Counted from the stretch's first letter, positions 8,575 through 18,684 are shown. The stretch is DNA of 34,920 bases from Stentor coeruleus (GCA_001970955.1 MPUH01000786.1:1-34920); one strand, 5' to 3'. A program made the numbers and translations. The notes: generated by a model not told the origin, from the letters alone.

Positions 8575-9420
8575 TTAATGTTTTTTCGTTTTCTTCAATG
8601 ATTTTTCCAACAAATCCATACACACCAAAGACTCATGCTCAACAGCTTTTTTCGTAATCCTCGAATGTTCAGCTAAATAAAAATCTTGTTCTTTCTTAGC
8701 AAGTCTAACAATCCCATCTGCCAAACTTTTCCTCGGCATGATTTTCAGATTTTCTTCTAAAAACACTCTAAGAACACCTTTTTGTTTTTTTCCAACTTGT
8801 CTTAATATTTGCCCAATCGCTGATTTTATTTCTAATTCCTCACAATTTTTTAGTAAAATGCTACAAATCTCTACCGCAATATGGGCTTTATCTTTATCCA
8901 CACCTGTTTTTCTAACACCTAATGCCGCGGCTCTTCTGACAATAACATTTTCATGCCGCGCCCATTCGAGGATTTTTATTATCCAGGCTTGGCTGTAGTT
9001 TACTAAAGGTAGTAAGCAATATTCAGCAAAATCAGTTAGGGACTCTTTGTCGAATAGTCCTTCGAGTATCCAATTTTTGAATATTTCTAGATTGTCGAGA
9101 TTTTCGGCGATTTCGTGATAACGATACATCATAAAAAACATTACAGTCATTTGGAAGGTTCTATCTGGCACAGTCTTCATCGTAAAGTAGAAAAAGTCCA
9201 TAACTTTAGTAAGTGTCCAGTTTTCTGCATGTTTCAACAGAACACGAGACTGACTTCTTAAATACGTACTATTGAGTTTCTGGTAATAAATAGAAGAGTC
9301 CGAATAAAGTCTACCAGGATTATGTCCAGGAGGTAGGTAAGATGCGATTTTTTTATTGAAATTTCTGACAATAAGTTCTATTGCCACAAAATAGTCTGAA
9401 TTAGTACTATCAGTCGCCAT
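8575..9420 (-). CDS. AlkD-like DNA alkylation repair / HEAT-repeat protein
   Basis: A 281-residue all-helical protein. The stretch from about 60 to 245 looks like the HEAT-like repeats of the AlkC/AlkD family of DNA glycosylases, which remove positively charged alkylated bases. The strongest hint is around 145-172, WIIKILEWARHENVIVRR followed by AALGVRKTG, which resembles the conserved W..S.n.W.RR.A helix of that family; SAIGQILRQVGKKQKG at 200-215 fits the last repeats. The C terminus is lysine-rich. I see no signal peptide or membrane segment. The family call rests on a short motif and the helical pattern, so a non-enzymatic HEAT protein is the alternative. It lies 132 bp from the 3' end of the PP2C gene, which is read in the same direction. 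Confidence 0.65.
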   Translation of the reverse strand: MATDSTNSDYFVAIELIVRNFNKKIASYLPPGHNPGRLYSDSSIYYQKLNSTYLRSQSRVLLKHAENWTLTKVMDFFYFTMKTVPDRTFQMTVMFFMMYRYHEIAENLDNLEIFKNWILEGLFDKESLTDFAEYCLLPLVNYSQAWIIKILEWARHENVIVRRAAALGVRKTGVDKDKAHIAVEICSILLKNCEELEIKSAIGQILRQVGKKQKGVLRVFLEENLKIMPRKSLADGIVRLAKKEQDFYLAEHSRITKKAVEHESLVCMDLLEKSLKKTKKH

Positions 9421-9552
9421 TATCTAAGCTAAATTACACATTCTCTAATTTTAAACCATGTCCACAACTTAAAAACCATTATTTTCCCAAACTTCATCTT
9501 CTTCATCTCCAAATCATCACATAATTTTACTATAAACTCTCTATTATCTATC

Positions 9553-10407
9553 CTAAAAGCAAACAGTTACTACACAAATATTATCTTGTGAACCAGAAGA
9601 TATTGCCCTTTGAACAAGCTCAATGCTTATATCCAAACTACTCTTTCCTTTATTTGCTCTAATACTATTATGATCCACAACATCCCATATTCCATCTGAA
9701 GCTATAATAAAGCATACATCATTTGGTGTAATTACTCTTCTAAATACATGAGGTATACAACTAACCCCACTTGTTTTCAAATGATGATCTCCAAGTGCTC
9801 TTGTTACAGCTAATTGCCCAGCTACTCTTCCTCTAATAAGTATTCCTCCACCTTTAACAATCCTATCGATTTCAGCTGAATCAGTCCCTTTATCATCATA
9901 ACTTAATTGATCTGCACCTGTTGATGATATGATAACAGCTTTAGAATCACCAACATTTGCTAAATAAAGGACTTTTTGATAACCCTCTTTACGGAGAAAT
10001 GCTACAGTCGCTGTTGTACCTGATGTGATTGCCCCTGTTAAACGTAATTGGTCATCTACTTTTTGAAAACATCTTGTAAATGCTTGTGGGATATCGTCTG
10101 GGAATTCTTGAATACATTTACGAAGTTCTTCATGCATTCGGGCTTTGCAATAGTCTACAGCTTCGATTCCCCCATGTCCATCAAAAACAGCAAAATATCC
10201 TTGATTAGGATCTCCAAGATAGGAATCTATGAGTTTGCTGGAATCTTCCATATAAGGACGAAATCTTATATTTGGTTCTTCTTTGCAGGCATAATTGCTT
10301 ACTGAACTACCACGAGGGTTGTATTCGTCGGGGTTGAGCTTAGCGATACAGTTTTGAGCGGAAAACGCTGCTGAGTATGTAGTTTCGATTTTGTGGGGTC
10401 CTTCCAT
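9553..10407 (-). CDS. PP2C-family (PPM) Ser/Thr protein phosphatase
   Basis: A metal-dependent protein phosphatase of 284 residues, essentially just the catalytic domain. Metal-binding motifs are all present: RPYMED (50-55), VFDGHGG with D76 (74-80), SGTTATVA (129-136), LANVGDSKAV (149-158), AVTRALGDH (200-208), IASDGIWDV (235-243) and SQDNICVV near the end. The usual DHKP-type segment after GDS is altered (SYDDKGTDSAEIDRI), which may affect substrate or regulation but not metal binding. No membrane anchor or N-myristoylation glycine is seen. The ATG at 10407 leaves about 45 residues before the catalytic motifs, as in small PPMs. The specific substrate is unknown. Confidence 0.93.
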   Translation of the reverse strand: MEGPHKIETTYSAAFSAQNCIAKLNPDEYNPRGSSVSNYACKEEPNIRFRPYMEDSSKLIDSYLGDPNQGYFAVFDGHGGIEAVDYCKARMHEELRKCIQEFPDDIPQAFTRCFQKVDDQLRLTGAITSGTTATVAFLRKEGYQKVLYLANVGDSKAVIISSTGADQLSYDDKGTDSAEIDRIVKGGGILIRGRVAGQLAVTRALGDHHLKTSGVSCIPHVFRRVITPNDVCFIIASDGIWDVVDHNSIRANKGKSSLDISIELVQRAISSGSQDNICVVTVCF

Positions 10408-10995
10408 TGAATAAGAATATATTCATAAATAAAAAATTTTTGATGAAGAGAGATAAGGTTGTGTGAAAATTATTAAGTTTGAGAGGGTAATGAAAAGTTA
10501 GTTTTATGTGATAGTTTGAAGATATGAGATGTTAAGATTATGAAGTATATGATTTCTATTAATGGTAAAGGGTGGGTGTTAATATGTTTCTTTCAACTAA
10601 TAAAATNGAGATAGAATTGGGTGTTATATGTTTCTTTCAACTAATAAAATTTAAGTTTGAAGATATGAGATGTTAAGATTATGAAGTATATGATTTCTAT
10701 TAATGGTAAAGGGTGGGGTGTTATATGTTTCTTTCAACTAATAAAATTTAATATAAACCATAATTGATACTTGCATTTTAAAATATTATATGAGGAATTC
10801 AAGGTGCATTTAGCTCTTAATAATTTATTAATGAGATTTCTGGCACAAAATAAACCGTGATAAGATTTTAATAGGTTCAAGTAAATTTAAAACAGTAATT
10901 AAATAACCCCAAAACACGTTAATTCTTTCTATATCATCCTTAATTTCACCCATTTCATATCCCTCCACAAAAGCATCCTTATGTAATAATTACAA
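10408..10995. other. Divergent intergenic region with a near-duplicate block
   Basis: 588 bp between PP2C (-) and the coiled-coil gene (+). It is G-rich on the plus strand near PP2C and C-rich from about 10870 to 10995, following the skew rule. The middle contains the near-duplicate block around the N at 10607. No gene or RNA is visible. Confidence 0.5.
10513..10748. repeat. Imperfect ~94-bp direct duplication around a single N at 10607
   Basis: 10513-10606 and 10654-10748 are near identical but differ in the G-run (GGGTGGGTGTTAATATG against GGGTGGGGTGTTATATG). A third, short copy of the end (TATGTTTCTTTCAACTAATA) lies between them. The differences suggest two alleles or a read error joined at an unmerged contig end. 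Confidence 0.75.
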
Positions 10996-11814
10996 ATGGA
11001 TTGTGACAGTCCTCTTTTATCAATCGAGCAGCAATTATCAACCCTTGAAGAAGAAAAGCGCAAACTTGAACAACTTGAAATGTACTCCGAAGTGGATAAC
11101 ATTACAAAAAAAATTGTTGATCTTCGACAAAGACTAAAAAAGAAACAAATTGACTTACTTAGATCATCTCACTCAAACGAAAGAGACCTACTTGAAAAAT
11201 CCTACCAATCCGAAACATCAACCCATAACAAAAACTGGGACAATATTATAGAAGCTTATTATGAAAAATGCCAGATCGAATTAGATGAGTTTCATAAAAA
11301 GCATAAAGAAGACTTAGCAAGTGAAAGGGAAAGGCTTGAAAACACTTTACATATGATTTTCAAGCCTAGTGCAGCATTGTTAAATATGATAAAATGCAAG
11401 GAAAAAGCTGTGAAAGTTGGAAAATATGCAGAAGCTCAGACGTTACTTAACCAAATAGAAGAAGCTAAGGTTTTTGAAGAAAACAGGTTCGCTGAACAGA
11501 AAAAAAACGCTGTCGAACAAGGCCTTGTGAATTTCAGACAGGTTTACGAAAAAAAAATCCAAAATTTGAAAAAAAGGCATCAAGCAGGACTAAATGAACT
11601 TGAGATCCAAAGGATTTCTGAAAATGATGTGCTTCAAAAAAAATATGAGAATCTAAGAAGAGATATGGAAAATACTCAGAAAATTATGAAAAATATACAT
11701 GAAGGGAAACATACTACTGCTGCTGGACGACATCATCAATCTCCGAATAAAACTTTTTATTCAACAAGTTCTTCTTCTCCATCAACAGCATTTAGAAATA
11801 ATGCAGATAGTTAA
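10996..11814 (+). CDS. Coiled-coil protein, unknown function
   Basis: A 272-residue protein that is almost entirely charged helix. Heptad-like coiled coil covers about residues 8-60, 80-125 and 160-235, with a break around FKPSAALLNMI (about 122-132). The tail (240-272) is Ser/Thr/His rich and probably disordered. No catalytic or nucleotide-binding motif is visible. Such proteins in ciliates are often cytoskeletal or basal-body associated, but that is only a guess from class. The upstream 120 bp are strongly C-rich and the downstream 240 bp strongly G-rich, as for other plus-strand genes here. Confidence 0.8.
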   Translation: MDCDSPLLSIEQQLSTLEEEKRKLEQLEMYSEVDNITKKIVDLRQRLKKKQIDLLRSSHSNERDLLEKSYQSETSTHNKNWDNIIEAYYEKCQIELDEFHKKHKEDLASERERLENTLHMIFKPSAALLNMIKCKEKAVKVGKYAEAQTLLNQIEEAKVFEENRFAEQKKNAVEQGLVNFRQVYEKKIQNLKKRHQAGLNELEIQRISENDVLQKKYENLRRDMENTQKIMKNIHEGKHTTAAGRHHQSPNKTFYSTSSSSPSTAFRNNADS

Positions 11815-12258
11815 ATTAACTTAATTTAAGAAATGAATTTGTTGTGTTTATGGATTATGAGGATTGTGAATAGTTTATTTTTCATGGTAGAAATATGGTT
11901 TTGTATAATTTTTTTATATGGGAGTAAGGCTTTATGGTTGGGATATAAGATTATTATTTTTCAAGGTTTTTAATTTGGAAATAAGAAACTGGTGTAGTTC
12001 TTTGAGTTGCTGGTTTATTGATTGTGTATTTTTATGATTTTTGATAAGATAATTTTTTAGCAGAATTTCTTATAAAAAAAAATGAAAAAACATCAACTTT
12101 CCATTTTTAACTACAAAAAATCAAAAACCCAACTCATATAAAAATATACTTTACAATATAATCTATAAAATAATCTTCAAAAATCCTCCTAACCAAAACA
12201 TACTAAATCATTATTTCTAATAACATAATAAAAGTTTTAATTGTATTATAAAATCAAC
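11815..12258. other. Convergent intergenic region with an abrupt skew flip
   Basis: By hand count 11821-12060 has 52 G and 6 C, whereas 12061-12240 has 3 G and 31 C. The first part is the 3' flank of the coiled-coil gene, the second the 3' flank of the minus-strand gene that follows. No gene, tRNA or hairpin of note is seen. Confidence 0.6.
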
Positions 12259-12711
12259 TTAACTGTGCTTAGGAATATAAAAAGTATTAAGCACTTTAAC
12301 ATAATCTCCAAGAGACTTTCTTTTAATATTTTTTCTAAAAATATCTTCTTGGGTCTTATTAAAATAATTTCTAGGAATATACGTACTAAGGAAATATTCC
12401 TGATGATAACTTATATTCTGATTAAACTTTCTTGTTTTAATATTTCTGTTTGTATTTATTGGTTCTTGGGATTTAGTTTCAGTATTATATGAAAACCTTT
12501 TAACGTTAGGTAGATGTAAAGTCAGAATTCTAAGTTGAGCTTTTTTCTTTACAGAACTTCTGATTGGCTTTATAATTTTAGGGTTTTGCGATAAAGATGA
12601 GGGGTTGTTTGGCTGTGTAAGATTTTTACTACTGGATATAAGACTGATAACAGAAGGAATTGCTATGTCATGTTTTCTTCTTTTTTCAAGATTATTTTTA
12701 TAAGAAAGCAT
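12259..12711 (-). CDS. Basic, low-complexity protein, unknown
   Basis: A 150-residue protein rich in K, R, N, S and I, with no membrane segment, signal or recognised domain; it looks largely disordered. Its reality is supported by context. The flank downstream of its stop (12061-12240) is C-rich and the flank upstream of its start (12760-12840) is G-rich on the plus strand, exactly as expected for a minus-strand gene. The overlapping plus-strand reading frame at 12241-12492 would fit neither flank. Function unknown; a DNA- or RNA-binding or cytoskeletal role cannot be told apart. Confidence 0.6.
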   Translation of the reverse strand: MLSYKNNLEKRRKHDIAIPSVISLISSSKNLTQPNNPSSLSQNPKIIKPIRSSVKKKAQLRILTLHLPNVKRFSYNTETKSQEPINTNRNIKTRKFNQNISYHQEYFLSTYIPRNYFNKTQEDIFRKNIKRKSLGDYVKVLNTFYIPKHS

Positions 12712-13541
12712 TATAATAATTGTATTTATGAACCTTTATAACTGCTTAGAAAGAAAATTTTGGTTTTGGTTTTGGCTTAGGATTTAGATTTAGGTTTGGA
12801 TTTGTGGGTTGAAATTTAGTTTAGGAATAAATATAAGGGAAATTGATATTTTATCATTTTTTATGGGTTTGCTGTGCTGGGGTTAGGGTCTTGATTATGG
12901 TAAAATACTTAGTCATTCCCAATCCTAAATCCCAATCCAATACCCCTCAAACCCTTCCATTCACTTTCTTGTNTCCTAAATCCCAATCCAATACCCCTCA
13001 AACCCTTCCATTCACTTTCTTGTATTCTTTAACAATTTCATTCAAATAAACACAATATTTTATTTATATCTATCATTCATATAATTTCTACATTAAATCA
13101 AATATCAATCTTCATATTTAAACCTTAAACCTAAAAATTTATCTTTTTCAAATATCCAAGTACTAAAACTAAACTATCACAAGCATAACTACCTCATATT
13201 GTTATATACCCAACTAAATCTTCACTTATAAATATTCTCATTCAATACCTTAACACCCACATCTCATATAAAATCTCATAAATCAAAAAAAAATCTCAAT
13301 TTCCCATATACTCAAGTACCCAAAGCTTTAACATCAAAATCCTATAAAAAATCAAAGACAAACTCCTTTCATAATCCTTTTCTTCTCTTAATAATCATAT
13401 TTTAAAGTGATATCCTTTATTCTTTAGGCCTCTTAATCAAAAATCCAAAGTCTAGAATAGACTAAAAAGCTTCTAAGTCCTACAAATACTTAAAATTATC
13501 CTAAAATCCTAAGTTTAAATAAAAAAACCTTTATTTTTAGA
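12712..13541. other. Intergenic region with skew flip and contig-end duplication
   Basis: Plus-strand G-rich up to about 12900 (upstream flank of the previous minus-strand gene), then strongly C-rich to about 13540 (3' flank of the next minus-strand gene). 12923-12972 is duplicated at 12974-13023 around an N. A short plus-strand frame spans that N and is not credible. Nothing else is visible. Confidence 0.5.
12923..13023. repeat. 50-bp duplication flanking a single N at 12973
   Basis: 12923-12972 and 12974-13023 are identical and separated by one N, the signature of an unmerged contig overlap. Confidence 0.85.
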
Positions 13542-13925
13542 CTATATTATGTTAATTCCGTTCTCTTCAACCTTTTTATTTCTCTTGTAGCATGCTTGAC
13601 ATTGTCCCTTCGCATATTTCTTCTTGAGCTCAAGCTGGCGGGAACAAGATAAGCATGTAAATAACTGGGTACCAGGTTTTAAATTAGCAAGGTCTGGTTC
13701 AAAATCTTTAGAAGGTCTTCCTCTTTTCCTAGGGCCCAACTCTGTTGCATATTGAACGTGGATTCCTACGTATGGATTTGTCCAAGAATTTGAAGCCTTT
13801 GAGACACATATTCTTTTTCTGCTCTTCAGCCTGAGGATTTCCACGGTATCTGTATATTGACTAGTATATTTCCTGATCTGCTCTAGTTTTTTATTAAATT
13901 CAATAGTGTTCTTAACAAGGTCCAT
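13542..13925 (-). CDS. Small AT-hook / CxxC zinc-binding protein
   Basis: A 127-residue basic protein. Residues 65-73 (PRKRGRPSK) match the AT-hook core GRP flanked by basic residues, which binds the minor groove of AT-rich DNA. C91-x2-C94 and C109-x2-C112 (14 residues between the pairs) can form one zinc-ribbon or treble-clef site, with the basic segment ELKKKYAKGQ between them. The N terminus (1-30) is helical. I know no named family with this exact pair. A nuclear DNA-binding role is inferred from the motifs; in so AT-rich a genome an AT-hook alone gives little specificity. Upstream and downstream flanks agree with a minus-strand gene. Confidence 0.7.
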   Translation of the reverse strand: MDLVKNTIEFNKKLEQIRKYTSQYTDTVEILRLKSRKRICVSKASNSWTNPYVGIHVQYATELGPRKRGRPSKDFEPDLANLKPGTQLFTCLSCSRQLELKKKYAKGQCQACYKRNKKVEENGINII

Positions 13926-14472
13926 ATTGATATCAACTACTTTTTTGGACAGCTAGATATAGGGTAAAGATAAGGCTTAAAGTTTTACATGATTTATCAA
14001 CCGGTCTGGTATGTAGTTTAGGCATAAGTGCGGTATAAAAATTATTTGTTCGATAATTTATACAAATTTCTTAAATTATAATTAAAGTTTTCTACCTTAA
14101 TAGGTATATAATGCATAAAATGGAGAGGTATATTCATATAGATATTAAATATGCATTTATAGTTTTTATATTGATTCAATTTAGAATGTATTATTTCAAT
14201 TATTTATTAAGAAAAAAGTTGTATGATTGAGTTTGCTTCGTGTGATTGGAATTTTTGTTGCAAATTTTATCCAAAAAAACAATAAAGTACCCATTTTTCT
14301 AATATATTTCTAAACAATTACAGTATAGCAATCACAATTTTCAATCTTCTGGCCCTAAAAACCTCAAAAAAACCTTTAAAAAAATAAAAAATAAAATCCT
14401 CCCAACCATCTTCTAAGCCTAAATCTCTATCTTTTCCATATCACCAAACATTAAAACTTAACGATAATAAAA
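13926..14472. other. Intergenic region, weak skew
   Basis: 547 bp between two minus-strand genes. Up to about 14270 the composition is mixed, with a slightly GC-richer patch near 13990-14035 (contains ACCGGTCTGGTA). From about 14275 it is C-rich on the plus strand, the 3' flank of the antiporter gene. No gene or convincing RNA was found. Confidence 0.4.
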
Positions 14473-17436
14473 TTAATGAATTTTAATTTTTGACAATGTA
14501 TGAAGTTTTTGGAGCTTATGTATAGCATTCAACCCAATCAAATCTGAATTCTTACATTTATCATTAACCTTAATACTTTTTGCAGGACTTCTAATATAAT
14601 AATTAGCAAAAGCTTGAGTAATAGAATCTAATTGTTGTATCATAGTACTTAACTGATCTGGTAATATCAAACATACACATTCATGAGTAACATCAATAAT
14701 CTTAATTTTAGGCCAAATAAAACAAAAAGCTCTTTTCCCAGGCGATATTTGCCCATACAATAACAAAACCCCAAATGATAAATCAAGTTTTTCACCAGGC
14801 ATCAAATGAAGAATAACCGAATGAGAAACAACTCTAAAAATATGTTCATTTTTAACTCCAACCAAATTAAAACACTCTTTATTCAAAAGTAAAAGTTCTT
14901 CTGATGCTTCTTTAAAAAGGTCAATAAAAAAGTGATGATTACCAAAAATCTGCACTGGCAAATGGGCGACAACAACTTGAGTTATCGCCGTGGCTGTACT
15001 AGTATTTTTTGCATATTCTGGTAAAAGATGTTGTGCTCCAACAATATTCCCAATCATTAAATCCTGTTTAACCCAAGAACTATGTTCTCTAATCCTACCT
15101 CTCATTATTAAAAAAGCACCTAAACAATGATCTCCTTCTTTAAAAAGTACAGTCCCAGGCTCAAAAATCATTTCTTTAATTTCAGGTAAATATTCTTCAA
15201 TTTCTTCAGGTTTGGCTTTAGTAAACCTGTTTTGTAATATTTCAGATAATGTTGGCATTTGGGTTTTTAATACTTTTTTGATTTTCTTGCTGTTGTTATT
15301 TACAGCAGAAATCAAATATTTATATTCAAGTTCTTTTATAACCCCTTGTTCGTATATTTTTTTTGTAAGTTTCTGTTGGGATATTATCAAGCATTTACAA
15401 GCTTTTAAAGTTTGAAGTTCAACTACTATATCAGGATAACAGTCTGTGATATTTGAATATAAAAACTCTTTACATTTTCTAACTTGTTCATGAGCTTCTT
15501 CCATAACATCTTTAAAAACTTCTTCATCTATATCAATTTCCATTTGATCCATAATATTTTCAGCTTCTTCATGTGCGGTTATAAATGTAAAAGCTGCATC
15601 ATAGGTCATGAGGATTTTTTTTCTTAAGTACCTTTTAAATATTCTCCCAATTGCTGGGATTTTTGATGCTGTGGTTAAAAATTTTATAACCCTAGGATTA
15701 AAAAGTTCTGCTTTTAATAAATCCCAATCACTCATTGCATTTTTTTCTATATCAAGAGCTTTATTGCATGAGTTTATTAGTTTTAAAGATGTCATTCCCA
15801 TACAATGACCACTTTCAAAAGTATGCCAATAAATTCCTTTTAATGTTGTAAAAAAACGCCTACGAGTTTCATCGACAAGGGCTGATGAAGTTAGATTAAA
15901 CTTTTTTGTGTAACGGTTAAGGAGCTGTTCAGCTGAATCATCTTTATGACGTTTAAGGATTTTACTCCCAACTTTAGATCCTTTCATGATTTGAACTAAA
16001 AGTCTTTTTGGGCCTGCAAATTTCATTACAAAATCCCATCGGACTAATTTGAATTCTTTATCGTTTCTTAGATGTTCAACTTTTTTCGATGTGTGTTGAA
16101 GAATACCAGTTGTAACACCTACTAGCATGTTTTCTTGAACTTCAGTTAATGCTTCCATGCCAAAATGTCTTACCGCAGATTTCATTAAAATACTGTCGAA
16201 AACAATAGTCAAAGCGCATATGCCGGTAGTGAAAAAAAGCATGATGCTTTTGAACTTTGGGTCTAAAAGTGGTTCATTATAAGCAATTAAAGCTAAAGCT
16301 GTTGATATAGCACCTTTAAGCCCTGAAAGGGTCATGACAATACCTTCTTTAGGATCTAGTCCATAACCAAGGTTTTGTAAAAGAGGATAATGTGAAAAAA
16401 TTGATGCTCCTCTAATGAAATGAAGTAAAGCAAATAAAGCTACCATCATCCCAATATCAGAAGCTGTTAAATAACTGTTAGAATCAACAAAATGCATACC
16501 TAAAAGCATGCCACCCATAATAAAAATAAGTGATTCCATACATGTCCCTACAAGTTTCCAAAAATCATGAAGATATTTCTCAACACTTGGACTTATAAGT
16601 GTTTTCCCATAAGCTGACATAAAAAGTCCAAAAGTTACAACAGCCAAAGCACCTGAAACATGAACTGGAGTACCGTCGGCAGTATAAAAAAGTAAGTAAC
16701 TCGTTACAATTGTCAAATTCGTTTGTTGGAGTTCATCGTTAACCATACGTCTAATGATAAAAGAAAAAGCTAATGAAAAAGCTAAACCCAAGCTTAAACC
16801 GCCAAGGCTGAGTCTAAAAAACAAAGATATACTATGGGCAAAATCTGCAGCTCCAGTCAAACTGTCCATCATAACTGAAAAAAGCACAAAAACCGTAGCT
16901 TCGTTAAGTAAAGTTTCCCCTTGTACCAAAGTTTCAAACCTATCATCAGCATAGATTTCTTTTAACTGCGCAACAACTGCAACATGATCAGTAGCGGAAA
17001 GTATCACACCTAGTAAAAAAGCTTCATTCCAACTAAAATCATATCCTAAAATATACACTAAAGTACATGCAGTAAGTAAAGCTGAAAGAAATACAACTGT
17101 AGTTGCCATTATAACGATCTGACTGAATTCTTTACGAAATGTATACCAATCAGTAGAAATCCCAGCTTCAAATATTAAAGCTGGCATCATAGCAAATAAT
17201 ATCAAATGAGGGTCAATACTATCTATTTGTTTAAAAGCTAATCCCAAAGTACCCATACTAGGTGAAGCATCTCGTATAATAATACCAAGTATTAATAATA
17301 TAGGAGAGACTGGGATACTGAATTTTTTTTTGATTTCATAACCTGCAAACCCTAGTAACAAAGATACGAATATGAATAAAATACAATTGCCAACAACACT
17401 TGTCTCTACCATTTTATATATATTTAAGAATTTCAT
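14473..17436 (-). CDS. SOS1-type Na+/H+ antiporter with C-terminal cyclic-nucleotide-binding-like domain
   Basis: A 987-residue CPA1 cation/proton exchanger of the plasma or vacuolar membrane. About 11-13 membrane helices lie in residues 15-420: ILFAMMPALIFEAGI (79-93), ILSATDHVAVVAQLKE (145-160), ETLLNEATVFVLF (174-186), FIMGGMLLG (305-313), SGLKGAISTALAL (371-383). A cytosolic helical region follows, with SOS1-like text (ETRRRFFTTLKGIYW, then ...SCNKALD), and at about 745-860 a cyclic-nucleotide-binding-like domain (EPGTVLFKEGDHCLGAFLIM). I see no voltage-sensor block between the two, so it resembles plant SOS1/NHX7 more than the sperm exchanger. Oddities: the canonical LLND ion-binding Asp is Glu (E179), and TDP is TDH. 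Met9 at 17412 is an equally good start. Confidence 0.88.
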   Translation of the reverse strand: MKFLNIYKMVETSVVGNCILFIFVSLLLGFAGYEIKKKFSIPVSPILLILGIIIRDASPSMGTLGLAFKQIDSIDPHLILFAMMPALIFEAGISTDWYTFRKEFSQIVIMATTVVFLSALLTACTLVYILGYDFSWNEAFLLGVILSATDHVAVVAQLKEIYADDRFETLVQGETLLNEATVFVLFSVMMDSLTGAADFAHSISLFFRLSLGGLSLGLAFSLAFSFIIRRMVNDELQQTNLTIVTSYLLFYTADGTPVHVSGALAVVTFGLFMSAYGKTLISPSVEKYLHDFWKLVGTCMESLIFIMGGMLLGMHFVDSNSYLTASDIGMMVALFALLHFIRGASIFSHYPLLQNLGYGLDPKEGIVMTLSGLKGAISTALALIAYNEPLLDPKFKSIMLFFTTGICALTIVFDSILMKSAVRHFGMEALTEVQENMLVGVTTGILQHTSKKVEHLRNDKEFKLVRWDFVMKFAGPKRLLVQIMKGSKVGSKILKRHKDDSAEQLLNRYTKKFNLTSSALVDETRRRFFTTLKGIYWHTFESGHCMGMTSLKLINSCNKALDIEKNAMSDWDLLKAELFNPRVIKFLTTASKIPAIGRIFKRYLRKKILMTYDAAFTFITAHEEAENIMDQMEIDIDEEVFKDVMEEAHEQVRKCKEFLYSNITDCYPDIVVELQTLKACKCLIISQQKLTKKIYEQGVIKELEYKYLISAVNNNSKKIKKVLKTQMPTLSEILQNRFTKAKPEEIEEYLPEIKEMIFEPGTVLFKEGDHCLGAFLIMRGRIREHSSWVKQDLMIGNIVGAQHLLPEYAKNTSTATAITQVVVAHLPVQIFGNHHFFIDLFKEASEELLLLNKECFNLVGVKNEHIFRVVSHSVILHLMPGEKLDLSFGVLLLYGQISPGKRAFCFIWPKIKIIDVTHECVCLILPDQLSTMIQQLDSITQAFANYYIRSPAKSIKVNDKCKNSDLIGLNAIHKLQKLHTLSKIKIH

Positions 17437-18135
17437 GAAATGTTTTTATATGTATTTAAAGCTTTTGCAAGATATGAGAATTTGGGGTTTTGTGAGTGGA
17501 TTTTGGTGGAAAATGCTTTTTTGATGATTTTTTTATTATGGTTTTGGGTTTTTTGATTTTTTGTGTGACTTTTTTAAGTTTGATTTTTTGACTTGGATGA
17601 TTGTGTGCAGATGCTTTATAGGCTGATTATTGAAAATAAGGTTTTATTTAGAGTAAAAAAAAAAAATTTGGCATGTGAATGCTAAATTAAACTCATTTTA
17701 CTTTAGAATTTATAACATATTTTTTGTTTTTTTTCCTTAACAATTTTAGTAAACATCTATCCGAGTTTTCCATTTATATTCCCAACTTTTTAATCAAATC
17801 TTTATACTCACCACTAAATAATTATGCCTATCCTAGGAAAACTTGATAATCTATTCATTTTTTCTTATATAAAATAAGCGTTTATTTTTTTATGGGAGCA
17901 GAAAGAAAACTATATAATTATATAATACTTAACGAATATTAAATATTAATATTATATTCAACTTCCAAAAATCTCTAACTTGTAACAAGATTTTTTATAT
18001 TCCAAACACAAAATTTATAATTTTTATAAAATTAAAGATTAATTAGGAAGTTTGTATCTAAGCATTCATTATGGTGGATTAGATGAAATGATGATTTAAT
18101 ATCTTCATGAATGAAATTAATTTATATGCTGATAA
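17437..18135. other. Divergent intergenic region
   Basis: 699 bp. It is G-rich and C-poor on the plus strand to about 17650 (upstream of the antiporter), then A/T-rich with many C until about 17830, then near-pure AT (17930-18050). No RNA, repeat or gene is visible. Confidence 0.45.
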
Positions 18136-18684
18136 ATGAAAAGTTCACGCAGTACAAAGCCAAAAAGATTAGTTTTTAGTCCTGAAGCTATTTCAAGAGT
18201 CAGTGAAAAGACATTTGGATCAGAAAAATCATTACTTAGCTGTAGAATAGGTGGGCATAGACAGATAGTAACAACTGATCCTTTTAGAGAAGTTTGTAAA
18301 GGTTCACCTAATTGCAGATTAAAACCTATAATTCTAAGAAACAAAGGATCACCAAGTTCTAATAGAAGCATGAATGTTGTCTCTATTAAAATACCAGATA
18401 TATCAGAAGATGGAAGTTTTCAACATAATAAGTATATTTTGCCTACACTTAATCATCCAATAGAAGAAAGTATTAAGAAATTTCGAGCTTTGTATGGTGA
18501 TGAACAAAAAAATTCTATCCCACATGCTATGAGCGATAGTGCATTACAAAGTACTAAGTATAGAAGACCTAATTTGGAAATAATCAATATGAGAGCTAAG
18601 GAAAAAAGTGAACTTGATATTTCTTTTGGATATAATAATGAATACTCAAATCTATCACTACGCAACCCATTCATTGGAAAGTAG
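18136..18684 (+). CDS. Hypothetical protein, probably disordered
   Basis: A 182-residue basic protein rich in S, K, R, N and P, with several SP or RxxS-like sites (FSPEAIS, KGSPSSNRS) that could be phosphorylated. No membrane segment, signal or domain is recognised. The flank after the stop is strongly G-rich (35 G, 3 C in 18721-18840), as for other plus-strand genes. The shorter minus-strand frames across the same DNA are shadows. Function unknown. Confidence 0.65.
   Translation: MKSSRSTKPKRLVFSPEAISRVSEKTFGSEKSLLSCRIGGHRQIVTTDPFREVCKGSPNCRLKPIILRNKGSPSSNRSMNVVSIKIPDISEDGSFQHNKYILPTLNHPIEESIKKFRALYGDEQKNSIPHAMSDSALQSTKYRRPNLEIINMRAKEKSELDISFGYNNEYSNLSLRNPFIGK

Noticed and set aside
12241-12492. 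Plus-strand ORF of 83 codons
   Set aside because: Antisense to a better minus-strand gene whose flanks have the right skew.
12843-13049. Plus-strand ORF across the N at 12973
   Set aside because: It is built from a duplicated contig end and contains an undefined residue.
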